From the NCBI RefSeq assembly GCF_022201045.2, contig NC_068563.1, forward strand, positions 21,239,001-21,303,000: a stretch of DNA of 64,000 nucleotides, given 5' to 3'. The notes under the pieces are model-generated. The model did no database searches. It saw only the letters and a program-made list of their open reading frames with translations, and was not told where the DNA came from. Below, one piece after another: positions 51,861 to 62,063 of the stretch (the first letter of the stretch is position 1; each line of letters opens with the position of its first letter). The DNA is from Citrus sinensis (Eukaryota; Streptophyta; Magnoliopsida; Sapindales; Rutaceae). Position numbers and translations under genes: made by a program.

Positions 51861-51940
51861 CACGCGCTCACACGCGCCACTCGAAGCCACGACCAGTCAA
51901 CCACGCGCCTCTATCATCATTCACGCGCTCTCACGCGCTC
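51861..51940 (+). repeat. CACGCGC motif cluster in the copia leader
   Basis: CACGCG occurs at about 51861, 51871, 51902, 51922 and 51932, mostly as CACGCGCTC or CACGCGCC. The spacing is roughly 10, 31, 20 and 10 bases. These are GC-rich islands in an otherwise AT-rich leader and match the CGCG-box core. Function unknown. Confidence 0.7.
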
Positions 51941-51960
51941 CAGAGGTTGAAGAAGACGTC

Positions 51961-52177
51961 AACCGACATGTCGTTTTTTATCTCCGGTGTGCAGCAGTAA
52001 CAAAATGACGCGTCGTTTTTTATTATATTAAAACCGATATGTCGTTTTTAAATTAGAAATAAAACGACGTGACGTTTAGTCTCCAGAAGTGCAGCAGGAT
52101 TAAAACGACATGTCGTTTATATTCCACCATAACCGACATGTCGGTTTGTCAAGCAGTGGCCAAACGACTTGTCGTTT
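51961..52177 (+). repeat. Array of seven imperfect palindromes in the copia leader
   Basis: Seven copies of a 10-bp palindrome related to CGACATGTCG, each flanked by A-rich and T-rich arms, have cores starting at about 51964, 52006, 52035, 52065, 52106, 52134 and 52165. The sixth is a perfect 16-bp palindrome AACCGACATGTCGGTT. Spacings are about 42, 29, 30, 41, 28 and 31, so copies 1-3 and 4-6 form two units of a higher-order repeat with a period near 100 bp. TCTCC(N)6-7GCAGCAG follows copies 1 and 4. The array lies between the primer-binding site and gag. Confidence 0.85.
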
Positions 52178-52282
52178 TTTTTTTTTATCTAAAAAGGTTA
52201 TTTTTTTTCTTCTTTCAATCTAGACGAAAAAAAAAACAAAAAAAAAAGAAAAAAAAAGAAAAAAGAAAAAAAACAAAAAAAA

Positions 52283-53134
52283 ATGGAGAAAACTCCAACT
52301 GAATCTAGTCCTGTTGTCATTCAATCTGTTCAATCTGATGGAGTATTTAATGCTGGAATTATCCTCACTGAGACAAACTACGATGTTTGGTCTCAAATAA
52401 TGGAGATGCATCTTGCAGAAAGAGAAAAACTCTCATATATTCGTAGCAGCACAAAGCCATCTGAGGAATCTTCAAAGGAATATGAGAAATGGTATAGTGA
52501 GAACCAAAAAGTAAAAAGATGGTTACTCATATCCATGTCTCCGGAGATCATGAAGCGATATTTACGAATTCCTACAGCCTACGAAATCTGGGATGCAGTA
52601 TCAAAAGCCTTCTATGGTGGAAGCGATGAATTACAAGTTTTCACTCTAAACCAGAAGGCATTCTCTACCAAGCAAAATGGACAACCACTCTATAAATTTT
52701 ATGGAGAATTGATCGAAATATTTCGAGAACTTGATCACCGAGATAAAGTGGTCATGAAGGATCCAGAAAATATTGTAATATACAGAAGATCTGTTGAAAG
52801 ATTGAGAGTGCACATTTTTCTTGTTGGGCTAGATGAAGAATTTGACCAAGTTCGTGGAGAAATTCTACGAAAAGAAATTATCTAAGACTTAGAAGAATGT
52901 TATTCTCTGATCCGAAGAGAAGATGTACGGTAAAGCAAACTAAACAAGAAGGTCGACTCAGAAACGTCTGCTATGATAGCACGATAGCACCCTCAAAGGA
53001 AGTTTGTTGACAAGTCATCACTCCATTGCACTCATTGTAGAAAGAAGGGGCATACGAAAGAACAATGTTTTGAAATCATTGGATATCCTGACTGGTGGGA
53101 TACTCGAAAGAAGAACACCAAGCATGGATAAAAA
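52283..53134 (+). pseudogene. copia gag with CCHC zinc knuckle, four in-frame stops
   Basis: The frame opens with MEKTPTESSPVV after an A-rich stretch and contains the retrotransposon gag (UBN2-type) domain: ETNYDVWSQIMEMHL, YEIWDAVSKAFYG and FLVGLDEEFDQVRGEIL. The CCHC knuckle CTHCRKKGHTKEQC begins at 53027 in the same frame. Stops interrupt at 52883, 52931, 52985 and 53129. It packages element RNA in an active relative; here it is broken. Confidence 0.9.
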
Positions 53135-53659
53135 ACTGTAGTAGCTGAATCCACATCCACTACAGATCTTAGAAAAGAATCTTCAGTGCAAATCGCAACC
53201 CCTGTCAGTCCAGGTAAGGCCCTTAAAACTCTTACACCTGTTATTAATAGTACATGGATAATTGATTCTGGGGCAACTGATCATATGACTTTTGATTCTC
53301 AACAAGTTTCTCAATTGAAACCATCTTCACAAAAACATATTTCCACTGCAAATGGAACCACAACCTCAGTTATTGGGGAAGGACCTTTACGACTCACAAA
53401 TGAATTAAATTTAGACTCTGTGTTAATTATTCCATCTTTAGATTATAATCTTTTATCTGTGTCTCAATTAGCCACTTACTTATCATGTGTTGTAATTTTT
53501 TGGCCTGATCATTGTGTGTTTAAGGGCATCCAAACGAAGCAAACGATTGGTTATGGTATTAGACGAGGCAACTTGTACTACTTGGAGATGTCATCAACAA
53601 ACACCGGAAAGCTAAGCCCCGCACTAGTCGTAGATAGTTCTATAAAAAAAGGGAAATAA
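53135..53659 (+). pseudogene. copia aspartic protease domain
   Basis: Continues the gag frame. The active-site motif is seen as WIIDSGATDHMT (DSG), followed by TANGTTTSVIGEG and YNLLSVSQLA, the typical copia protease fold. The stop is at 53657-53659, just before the integrase zinc-binding region. Confidence 0.9.
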
Positions 53660-54720
53660 GAAATTTGGTTATGGCATAGACGTTTAGGGCATGTGTCATT
53701 TGGTTACTTAAAAAAATTATTTCCTAGTTTTGTTTTTGAAATTTGATGTTTGTAACTTTAAATGTGATGTTTGTGAACTTTCAAAAAGCCATCGAACTAC
53801 TTTTCCATTGTCCTTAAATAAAAATCCAGTTCCTTTCATGGTAGTACATTATGATGTATGGGGGCCATCTAAAGTTTCTACAATTGGAGGTGCTCGTTGG
53901 TTTGTTACATTTATTGATGATTGTAGCAGAATGACATGGATTTTTCTAATGAAATCAAAAGACGAAGTAAACTCTTTATTTCAAAGATTTCATAAGATGG
54001 TGACAACTCAATTTTAGACACAAATTCGAGTTCTACATACTGATAATGGAGGCGAGTATATAAGCACAGCAATTCAACAGTTTCTGAAATCACAAGGATC
54101 TGTCCATCAAACCACTTGTGTGGGGACACCCGAACAAAATGGCGTTGCTGAACGAAAAAATAGACATTTACTAGAAATTGTTCGAGCATCACTAATCCAA
54201 GCCCACATGCCACTATCTTATTGGGGAGAAGCACTGGCATCCGCAGCATACTTGATCAATCGAACACCTTCAAGCTCCCTTGGATTCCAGACTCCTTTCC
54301 AAGTTCTAAATGATGCAATTATGTCACCAAATGTGTCGAATCTGCTCCCACATGTGTTTGGCTATGTTGCCTTCGTTCATTTGCCGCAACAAGGTAAATT
54401 ATCTTCTCGAGCACTACGTTGTGTGTTTGTAGGGTATGCCTTACATCAAAAGGGATACCGATGCTATCATCCACCATCAAGAAAAATATACATCACCAAA
54501 TGTGTCGAATCTGCTCCCACATGTGTTTGGCTATGTTGCCTTCGTTCATTTGCCGCAACAAGGTAAATTATCTTCTCGAGCACTACGTTGTGTGTTTGTA
54601 GGGTATGCCTTACATCAAAAGGGATGCCGATGCTATCATCCACCATCAAGAAAAATATACATCACCATGGATGTCGTTTTTCATGAAGATATCATGTACT
54701 ACTTGTTAGAGTCTGAATTT
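53660..54720 (+). pseudogene. copia integrase, frameshifted and internally duplicated
   Basis: The HHCC zinc region begins IWLWHRRLGHVSFG and continues after a frame change near 53725 as CDVCELSKSH. The catalytic core shows HYDVWGPSKVSTIGG, FIDDCSRMTW, a stop at 54015, then DNGGEYIS and GTPEQNGVAERKNRHLLE. A 169-bp tandem duplication (54324-54661) shifts the frame again inside the region around VFGYVAFVHLP and ALRCVFVGYA. Confidence 0.9.
54324..54661 (+). repeat. 169-bp tandem duplication inside copia integrase
   Basis: Unit 1 is 54324-54492 and unit 2 is 54493-54661. Both begin TCACCAAATGTGTCGAATCT and end AAAAATATACA. I see one difference (GGATACCG against GGATGCCG). The unit is not a multiple of three, so it changes the frame by one; the domains before and after lie in frames differing by exactly that shift. 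Confidence 0.97.
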
Positions 54721-55119
54721 CAGGGGGAGTATAATGAAGAGGAAATTCATACTCTTACATATCTTCCACCGGAAGAAAGTCAATCTTCCATTGAGATAGT
54801 AAACTTTCAAGATACTGGAAAAGCAAATGGTGATGATTCTCAGGCTGAGATAAGTGAAGACATATTTGGGGAGCACAATAACTCAAACACAACTGCAATC
54901 GAGAATGAGTCACACGAAGAAATACCTAACCAATCGTCTGCAGAGGATGTTCCTACCACAAGTCCAATTAGAAGAATTCTTGCCCAGCGTCAAAATAGAG
55001 GTATCCCTAAACCCACATATGAGCCTGACTTCTCTAGTAGAGTCAAATACCCTATGAGTCATTTTGTGTCTAACCATCGCTTGTCAGAATCAAATCAGTC
55101 ATTTGTGAATCAATTATCT

Positions 55120-56673
55120 GCTGTATATATTCCTAACAGTGTGCAGGAAGCTTTAAAAGACCCAAGGTGGAAAGCGGCTATGAATGATGAAATGAGATCT
55201 CTTTAGAAAAATCAAACATGGGAACTAGTTGATCTTCTACCAAGAAAAAAACCAGTGGGTTGTCGATGGATTTACACTATAAAGTACAAAGCAGATGGCT
55301 CTATTGAATGATACAAAGCAAGACTCGTAGTTAAGGGTTACACCCAAACCTACGGGATTGATTATACTGATACGTTTGCACAGGTAGCAAAAATTAATAC
55401 TATTCGTATCTTATTATCATTAGCAGTCAACTTGGATTGGCCAGTGCAACAGTTCGATGTAAAGAATGCTTTCCTTCATGGAGATCTGTTTGAAGAAATT
55501 TATATGGATCTGCCACCAGGATGCAGTGGACCAGAACGACTCAATCAGAAAGTATGCAAATTGAAGAAATCATTGTATGGGTTGAAGCAATCCCCAAGAG
55601 CATGGTTCGGGAAATTCACAAAGGCTATGGTTCATTTTGGGTATAACCAAAGCAATTCAGATCATACCTTATTCATTAAAAAACGACAAGGTAAAATCAT
55701 TGCCCTTATTGTCTATGTGGATGATATGGTAGTTATAGGCAACGACGAGGAAGAAACAAAGGCTCTTCAGAAGTACTTGTCAAGAGAGTTTGAGATGAAG
55801 GATTTAGGTGCCTTAAAATACTTTCTTGGAATTGAGGTTTCTCGATCTAAGGGAGGAATCTTTCTGTCTCAAAGGAAATATGCCTTAGATCTATTGCACG
55901 AAACGGGAATGACAGCTTGTCAGCCTATTGACACCCCAATAGAAGAAGGACTGAAGTTTTGTATTACCTCAGACCAAGTTCCAGTAGACAAAGGAAGATA
56001 TCAAAGGTTGATTGGAAGATTGATGTACTTGTCCGACACAAGGCCAGATCTTGCTTATGCATTGAGTGTTGTCAGTCAGTTTATGCATAATCCCGGAGAA
56101 CAACACATGAAAGCAGTAATGCGGATCCTAAGGTACCTGAAGACAAATCCAGGAAAAGGAATCTTATTTTCCAAAAATGAAGATTACAGCAACATAGAAG
56201 TTTATACTGATGCAGATTGGGCCGGGTCAGTTAGTGATAGACGCTCTACTTCAGGATACTTTACCTTTGTGGGAGGCAACCTTGTCACAAGGAGAAGCAA
56301 GAAACAACATGTCGTTGCCCGTTCGAGCGCTGAAGTAGAATATCGAGGCATGGCCCTTGGGGTATGTGAAGGGCTATGGATAAGTTTTATCTTAAACGAT
56401 TTGGGCTATCCATCACAACAACCGATACAACTATACTGTGACAACAAAGCTGCACGAGATATTGCTCATAATCCAGTTCAACACGATCGAACAAAACATG
56501 TCGAGGTAGATAGATTTTTCATCAAGGAGAAATTAGATGAAAAAATCTTAGAACTGCCGAAAATTCGATCAGAAGATCAACTTGCAGATATTTTAACGAA
56601 GGCCATTTCAAGCAGGGCATTTACAAAATTCCTAGACAAATTGGGTATGCAAGACATCTATGCGCCAGCTTGA
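55120..56673 (+). pseudogene. copia reverse transcriptase and RNase H, two in-frame stops
   Basis: The RT region starts SVQEALKDPRWKAAMNDEM, is interrupted by stops at 55204 (after MRSL, before KNQTWELV) and 55309 (before YKARLVVKGYTQ), then is open from about 55312 to the end. It shows DVKNAFLHGDL, YGLKQSPRAW, the catalytic YVDDM, LGIEVSRSKGG, and RNase H motifs YTDADWAGS, RRSTSGY and CDNKAA. The stop is at 56671-56673. Confidence 0.93.
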
Positions 56674-56680
56674 GGGGGAG
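56672..56680 (+). promoter_or_regulatory. Polypurine tract
   Basis: GAGGGGGAG lies immediately before the 3' LTR and overlaps the pol stop codon. It is the expected second-strand primer site. Confidence 0.92.
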
Positions 56681-56904
56681 TGTTGAGAATCAAATAAAAC
56701 GGCATTGAATGAAGTTTTCAAAGACATAATCCGCACTTGTCAAAGGGATAATCTGCACTTGTCAAAGACAAGATCCGCGCCGAACGGATTGACACATTTC
56801 CTTCCGTATTCACATATGTAACTTTGAAAAAATGTAGCCTCTGCATCTATAAATAACTCTCAGTGTATAATTTTTTATTTAAGAAATGAAAACACGTTTC
56901 TTCA
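56681..56904 (+). repeat. 3' LTR of the copia element
   Basis: 224 bp, TG...CA. Compared with the 5' LTR I count six substitutions and a one-base deletion, about 3% difference. Confidence 0.95.
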
Positions 56905-57057
56905 GTTACCTCTTTTGATTTAACTTCATACTTTTTTCTTTTTTCTACTTTAACTTCTCACAAATTTTAAGGGATAAAACTCATTATGTCCCCTCTAGAC
57001 AGTTGTAATTCCTTTCTTTTATTTTTTTGATTAATTAATTCAGTTTATAAAAAAAAA
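56905..57057 (+). mobile_element. LINE relic, 3' end with poly-A
   Basis: It resumes the LINE fragment broken at 51324 and runs through a T-rich 3' end to TTTTTGATTAATTAATTCAG and a TTTATAAAAAAAAA tail ending about 57057. The T-rich end with a TTGATTAAT-type sequence and poly-A is usual for plant LINEs. The TSD of the LINE itself was not found. Confidence 0.65.
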
Positions 57058-58554
57058 TTGACCAGTATTTTTACTATATGTATTAACATTAAATCACATA
57101 TTATTAATGAAATAAAAATGATATGACAGATCCAATTTTAGTAGGTTTACTGAGTTTAATTAAAGGCGAATTAAACAAATTAATGTGTAAAAATAAAACA
57201 AACAAGAGGATTTTTACATGGTTCGGGATTCAAATCCCTACGTCCATGGAGTCACATTTAGATATCAAATAATTTACTAGGTTTAAGAGATTACAAACTA
57301 TTGAAATCTCACACAGTATGAGACACCCTCTAGTGATTGTGGCCACCTTGTCATAGTAACCAAGTTAACACCTCGTGTGCACCACATGTCTTTTGCTTCC
57401 TCTCCCGAGCAAGACTTCTTAGTCAATGGTATGCCACCTCTTCGTAAAATCCCTCTGTTGTGAACATGTGACCCCTTCTATTAAAAAGGCCAGAGACAAT
57501 GTCTCCCAAATCAAAGAATGATCACAAGGTTGTGGCCTCTGAAGTAGAATCCTTTTAGTAAAATATATGAATGACTCACCTTTATGTAGTGACAGGTGAA
57601 TCACGTGTAATGAAGAGTCTAAAACTTTTTCCCTTGATAACTCCCAAAGCCTTTAGATATATAAACAACTCTTCATGATAGTATAGCAATATTGTCTCTT
57701 CAATATCTCTTTATCATTCGCTTTAAATCAAAACAATTTAATCTCAATCTTCAATGATCACGCCAATTGTAATTTCCATCTCAAGGAATATTGCTTGCTT
57801 GATCTCGATAGATAACTTCTATGTAGAGATTGATTTATCTTCAACTACTTTGATCTTGATGTCCCCATGTGAAGTAATACCCATGTCTTGTATCTTCTCT
57901 ATGATTCACGCCAACTTCATCATACAATTTTGCCTTATGCGTTTTCCTCATGCTAAAATATCTCTGTATAGACTTACGTGGACCTCACATACATATAATA
58001 TGCAAAATCCTAATTTTCCTGTATTTGCCGTTGTTCCAAGGCACTGTTGTAATACTTGAGATAAACTAAATTACGTAGGTATTAAAATATTAATGTAGAC
58101 TCAATGATGTGTACAATGAGGATGGCAACGTACAAATATTAAATTGATGTTGTATAGAAATACCAACATCCATACAATGAAATTCCTTTTTTTTTCCCCT
58201 AAAAACTAAATATTGAAACTGATTCAATTTCAATCACCTGCCCTAAAAGTTGCATGACAGCTAGAACAGATCCAAGAACACAAAAAGTCTGGGAATTAAA
58301 GGACCAGAAAATTGGAGAATTACTTTATCGTTGCATCTTTCTTTTCCTTTAATGGAGTGAATAACGAATCGTGTAATCTAGGAATTATTTAAGAATCTAA
58401 ATAGAAACAATCTGTCACCACTGATACTTGCTGGATTACAGCAAAATTTTGCATTGCCCTCCATTGTAGTTGAGATTGGCTTGCATTCCAACATTCCAAA
58501 CTTCTTCAATGAGTTTTTGGCATATTTCTGTTAGCAAAAGAATATCCCCTCTTC
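57058..58554. other. Unassigned, probably transposon-derived sequence
   Basis: No intact gene. The stretch near 57220-57460 (TTCGGGATTCAAATCCCTAC and following) has the look of dispersed plant repeat DNA, and the open frames around 57419 and 57754 have no recognisable domain. Its position next to the copia relic suggests it may be part of that older element. Confidence 0.4.
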
Positions 58555-58936
58555 TATTCGATCAACCTCCATACAAGGAAAGTGCTTAAGCTAAGCAAGT
58601 TCTTTCTTCTAGAAATGAATTGATTAGTTCTCCCTTTGGTCACCGAATCTCTTCTCCATCGTCACCAGAAATAATTAAATCATCTCCGTACTGCAGTATA
58701 GTTGTTAACTTTCCTTCATTAGCTTTCACGAACAAGCTAGAGTCTACATGTGCTACTGCCACTCTAAGTTAAAAATTTGGCAATTTTACCATACTATGCC
58801 CTTGGTACTTACTTTAAACCGTATAATGCCTTTCTTAGCTTGCATACATACTTTGAATGAGCTTGATTCTCAAATCCACTTAGTTAGTTCATGTAGATCT
58901 CTCGATCCAATTTTGTGTAGGAAGGCATTTTTTAGT
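58555..58936 (-). pseudogene. Old copia reverse-transcriptase relic, inverted part
   Basis: Read on the minus strand with several stops and shifts: KNAFLH near 58930, a degenerate KYVCKLRKALYGLK-like stretch, [16 protein letters not shown], and [17 protein letters not shown], where the catalytic YVDD has become YGDD. This is the middle and C-terminal part of a copia RT, from a family different from the 51-57 kb element. Confidence 0.75.
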
Positions 58937-58944
58937 AGTTGCAG

Positions 58945-59228
58945 AAGAAGAAAGAAGTAAAAGAACTTGAGACATTTGAAAAACTAGCAGAGATTTCTCA
59001 TTGGATGAAGGCGATAAAGGAAGAAATCACCTTATTAAAGCGTAATCAAACTTGGGATCTAGTTTCGAAGCTAAAGGATATAAAATATCTTGCAAATAGG
59101 TGTACAATATTAAAAATTGCCCATATGGTTCAATTGAAAGGCACAAAGCTCGATTGGTAGCTCGATGATTCTTACAACAATACGGGCAAGACTATGATAA
59201 AACATTTAGTCCGATAGTTGATTAACAC
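58945..59228 (+). pseudogene. Old copia reverse-transcriptase relic, forward N-terminal part
   Basis: On the plus strand the frame reads HWMKAIKEEITLLKRNQTWD, then after frame changes KARLVAR, a stop, and QQYGQDYDKTFSPIVD. This is the N-terminal part of RT, which should precede the inverted fragment at 58555-58936. The two parts now lie head to head, so the relic has been inverted internally. Confidence 0.75.
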
Positions 59229-59929
59229 TAAAAAGTGTACATGTAATAAAGATAGGATTATTAGTTTTTCACTTAAAGTGTTGATTAATGCGCTCATAAC
59301 TTATAAATTATATGAATGTTCCCCAAATAAATTTTTGTGTTAAATTAATTCGTAATATGTTAATTTTTATCTTATGAATATTTTTCAAAAATAAAGATGG
59401 AATTAAAATTAAAAGCGGGAACAAAGAAGGCAGGGAAATGCAGGGAGCGAGGCATTGAGAAGCTAGAGAGCTTAGTTGAGAGAGCTTAAGCCGAGAGAGA
59501 ATAGAGTGCAGCTGAGGAATTGTGTCTTTTTCTTCTTTTTCTTCTTTTGTTGTGTAATCAACTTTCTTGTAACGTATTTCAAAAGTTTATAAAATAAATA
59601 GAGTGTTGTGTTTTCTTTCATTATGAATGGCTAATTTTATTAAGCTGAGGTGAAGGGTGAAGCTCAATGTTTCAAACTGTTAAATTTATTATTTTCTCAA
59701 ATGAGTTTTTAAGTTTATTTTATCCTTTTCTAGTTATTTTTATATTCGTCTACAATAGAGCTCTGGTGAATACCTATTTTTCAAGGACTTTGCACCTTAT
59801 CATGCTCGATATCATCATCCCTTGGATCATCAGAATCTTCAAATTCTTCCTGGCTCGGGTGAATTTCAATAATTCGTTCCTTCATTTGGTCTTTAATTTC
59901 TTTTGAATCTAGTAGCTCTTCTTTTTTTG
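59229..59929. other. Unassigned stretch between copia relic pieces
   Basis: No coding match. A purine-rich portion near 59400-59520 (GAGAGAGCTTAAGCCGAGAG) followed by T-rich sequence and TTTATAAAATAAATAG near 59588 could be a degraded LTR or leader, but no paired copy is in the window. Confidence 0.3.
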
Positions 59930-60720
59930 AAGACTATCATGAAGATGCTTCATCAAATACTACATTTTGTTTTGTGTAGCACCGTCCACTAATAGGATCA
60001 CAACACCTCCATTCTTTCCTCCGACAGTCATACTCGACAAAGATACAATGATCGCCTTCTTGTCAAATTTGATTCGTAAGTCGCTTGGTATGAAGTCATA
60101 GCACACAAAGCTAAAGGCTTTACATTCCACAGCTTCTCGTAAGGTGATATGAACCCTAGTTTTGGTTAAGGAAGCATGTTGATCACATGAGCTATTGTCT
60201 TTATAGTTTTGGCCCAAAAACTTCCTAGTACATTTTTTACTTGCATCATATTCCGATAGATCTCCCTTAGATGCTGTTTTTTTCATTCTGCTACTCCATT
60301 CTGTTGTGGTATATTGGCACAAGTGAACTGATGACATATCTTATAATTTCAAAGATACGGTGAACTCATGTGATGTATACTCTCATCCACTGTCTATTCA
60401 TAGGCAGTAAAGCTTCTTTCTTACTTCTCCTTCGACAATGTCTCTGAATTCCTTAAGCTTTGAAAAAGTGTCATTTTTTCTTTATAAAGAGGACCCAAAT
60501 GTATCTGGAGAACTCATTGATAAAAGTGATCATGTATCGCATGCCGCTAATAGAAGATTACTTGACATGCCCAAACACGTTAGAATGTACCAACTGTAAT
60601 AGTGTTTTTGCTATAAATTTTGACTCCTCATATGGCAGTTGGTGAGCCTTGCCGTATTGACACCTTGCACACACCGTGTTTATTCTCACATCAAGTTGAG
60701 ACAAACCTTTGAGCATTGAC
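59930..60720 (-). pseudogene. Old copia integrase relic
   Basis: On the minus strand with many breaks: [16 protein letters not shown] near 60640, SISGMRYMITFINEFSRYIW near 60535, KLKEFRDIVEGE, EYTSHEF, an NIPQQNGVAE-like stretch near 60305, then KFDKKAI and YDCRRKEWRCCDPISG with CYTKQNVVFDEASS near 59935. The order is correct for copia integrase. The relic ends exactly where the segmental duplication copy begins. Confidence 0.78.
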
Positions 60721-61608
60721 TTCAAACATTATCTAGCATGAATTTATAATAATGAAGTGTTTGAATAAAACCATTTTTTGCTGTCCCTGGCCATGCCAAA
60801 GGATAATTGATACAATACATCTAAAATGGAGAAAGAAAGGAAAAAAAGGATGACCAAAGTAATTTGGCGAATTACATTAAAAAGGTAAAACAGATGCTAA
60901 CTCTGTTATGGATTTCCTCTACCAGTTGGAAGTTTTCCAACAATGACCAGAGTATGTCATTACATTCTTCATGCAAGATTACTGAAGTCACAAGGAGCAG
61001 CCAGAAGAATCTGCTAATTCTATCCTTTGTCACATGATCAACAAATATGTAGGAAACATAGATCAATTTTTTTTTGCTGTTAGGTAGGAATCCAACAACT
61101 AAAACTAGTAATGTTACTGAAAAATAGCTAAGAATCATAAGGTGATCGAGGAGGAAACGATCTTCAAAATCACAATCAAATAGGAAAAATGAATAAACAG
61201 GGCCCACATTGGGACAATAGCACTTCCTTTACAGGAAAGATGATGTGTTTAACACAGTTAAAGCCTGATAAGCAGCAGCGATGAGATGAGCTCAAACTAT
61301 ATTTAAGCTATCCATTAGAAAGCTCAACCTATTCCCCAAAAAATTAGACTCAGATCTATGTCTCATATGTCTATATTATGCAACAAAATCAGTACAAAGG
61401 AAAAGCTGAAATGAAAAAAAAAACTACTATTTGAAGCTCATGTTTTATTTAACTTTCTTTCGATCTTTAATCAAATGGCGCATATACAATGCAGCAAATG
61501 GGCATTTAGTTTCATTCCACCAACAGCAGTGACCCGAAAAAATACCACACATTTGACTTAACAGATGAAGTTTTCTTCATATCAACATATCCAAAAATCA
61601 AAAATCAC

Positions 61609-62063
61609 CTCTCTGCAATTTTCTTGATGTGCAGCCAAAAGCTCATTAAATTTCAATTGTAAATCTGAAATTTCAGCTTATAGCTTCTCATATTCAGAGA
61701 CACTAGGAGCTCCTAATTTCTATTGAACAAACCTGCCCACCAAAATAAATAAACAAAATAGAAAAATCCAATTTTTCAGCCAATTAAATGATCCCATTTG
61801 AACGAAGAAAAGAATTACATGAACTTACTCAAGAGCAGAAAAAGGCTTGTCATTTTGCTCATACAATTCAGCAAGAACTAGAAGCAACAAAAACAACAAC
61901 AACAACACAATGAAACAGAAATTAAAATTCAGTCGAATTAAAAAAAAAAAGAAAAATAAAAAAGAGAAGATGAAAGAGAGGAAAGGAAACCTTTGGTGAG
62001 GGCATCAAGAACGCCACTAGCATCTAAGTACTTCCTGAAAGCTTCCTTTTTGGCTTCTTTTTC
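61609..62063 (-). pseudogene. MYCBP pseudogene fragment (exons 2-4)
   Basis: Equivalents of exon 2 (62063-61991), exon 3 (61877-61829) and exon 4 (61732-61609) keep their lengths and GT-AG borders. Exon 4 carries two new stop codons, one replacing the second Gln of FVQQKLG and one replacing Gln in EKLQAE. Exon 1 and the last exon are absent. Because introns are kept, this is a DNA-level duplicate, not a retrocopy. Confidence 0.92.

Larger units (their letters stand above)
51325..56904 (+). mobile_element. Ty1/copia LTR retrotransposon, complete structure, 5580 bp
   Basis: A full-length element with two LTRs (225 and 224 bp) ending TG...CA, a perfect 5-bp target-site duplication GTTAC (51320-51324 and 56905-56909), a primer-binding site complementary to initiator tRNA-Met directly after the 5' LTR, and a polypurine tract directly before the 3' LTR. 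Domain order is gag, protease, integrase, reverse transcriptase, RNase H, which defines copia. The coding part has about eight in-frame stops and two frame changes, so the copy cannot make its own proteins. The LTRs differ at about six positions plus one single-base indel, so the insertion is fairly young. It lies inside the 3' end of a LINE relic. Confidence 0.96.

Noticed and set aside
51961..52177. Reading the spaced palindromes as a CRISPR-like array
   Set aside because: The repeats are short and variable, the spacing is unequal, the DNA is plant nuclear, and the array lies in a retrotransposon leader.
52069..52302. Open frame spanning the palindrome array and A-rich leader of copia
   Set aside because: Composed of lysine/phenylalanine low-complexity sequence and palindrome repeats; the real gag start is at 52283.
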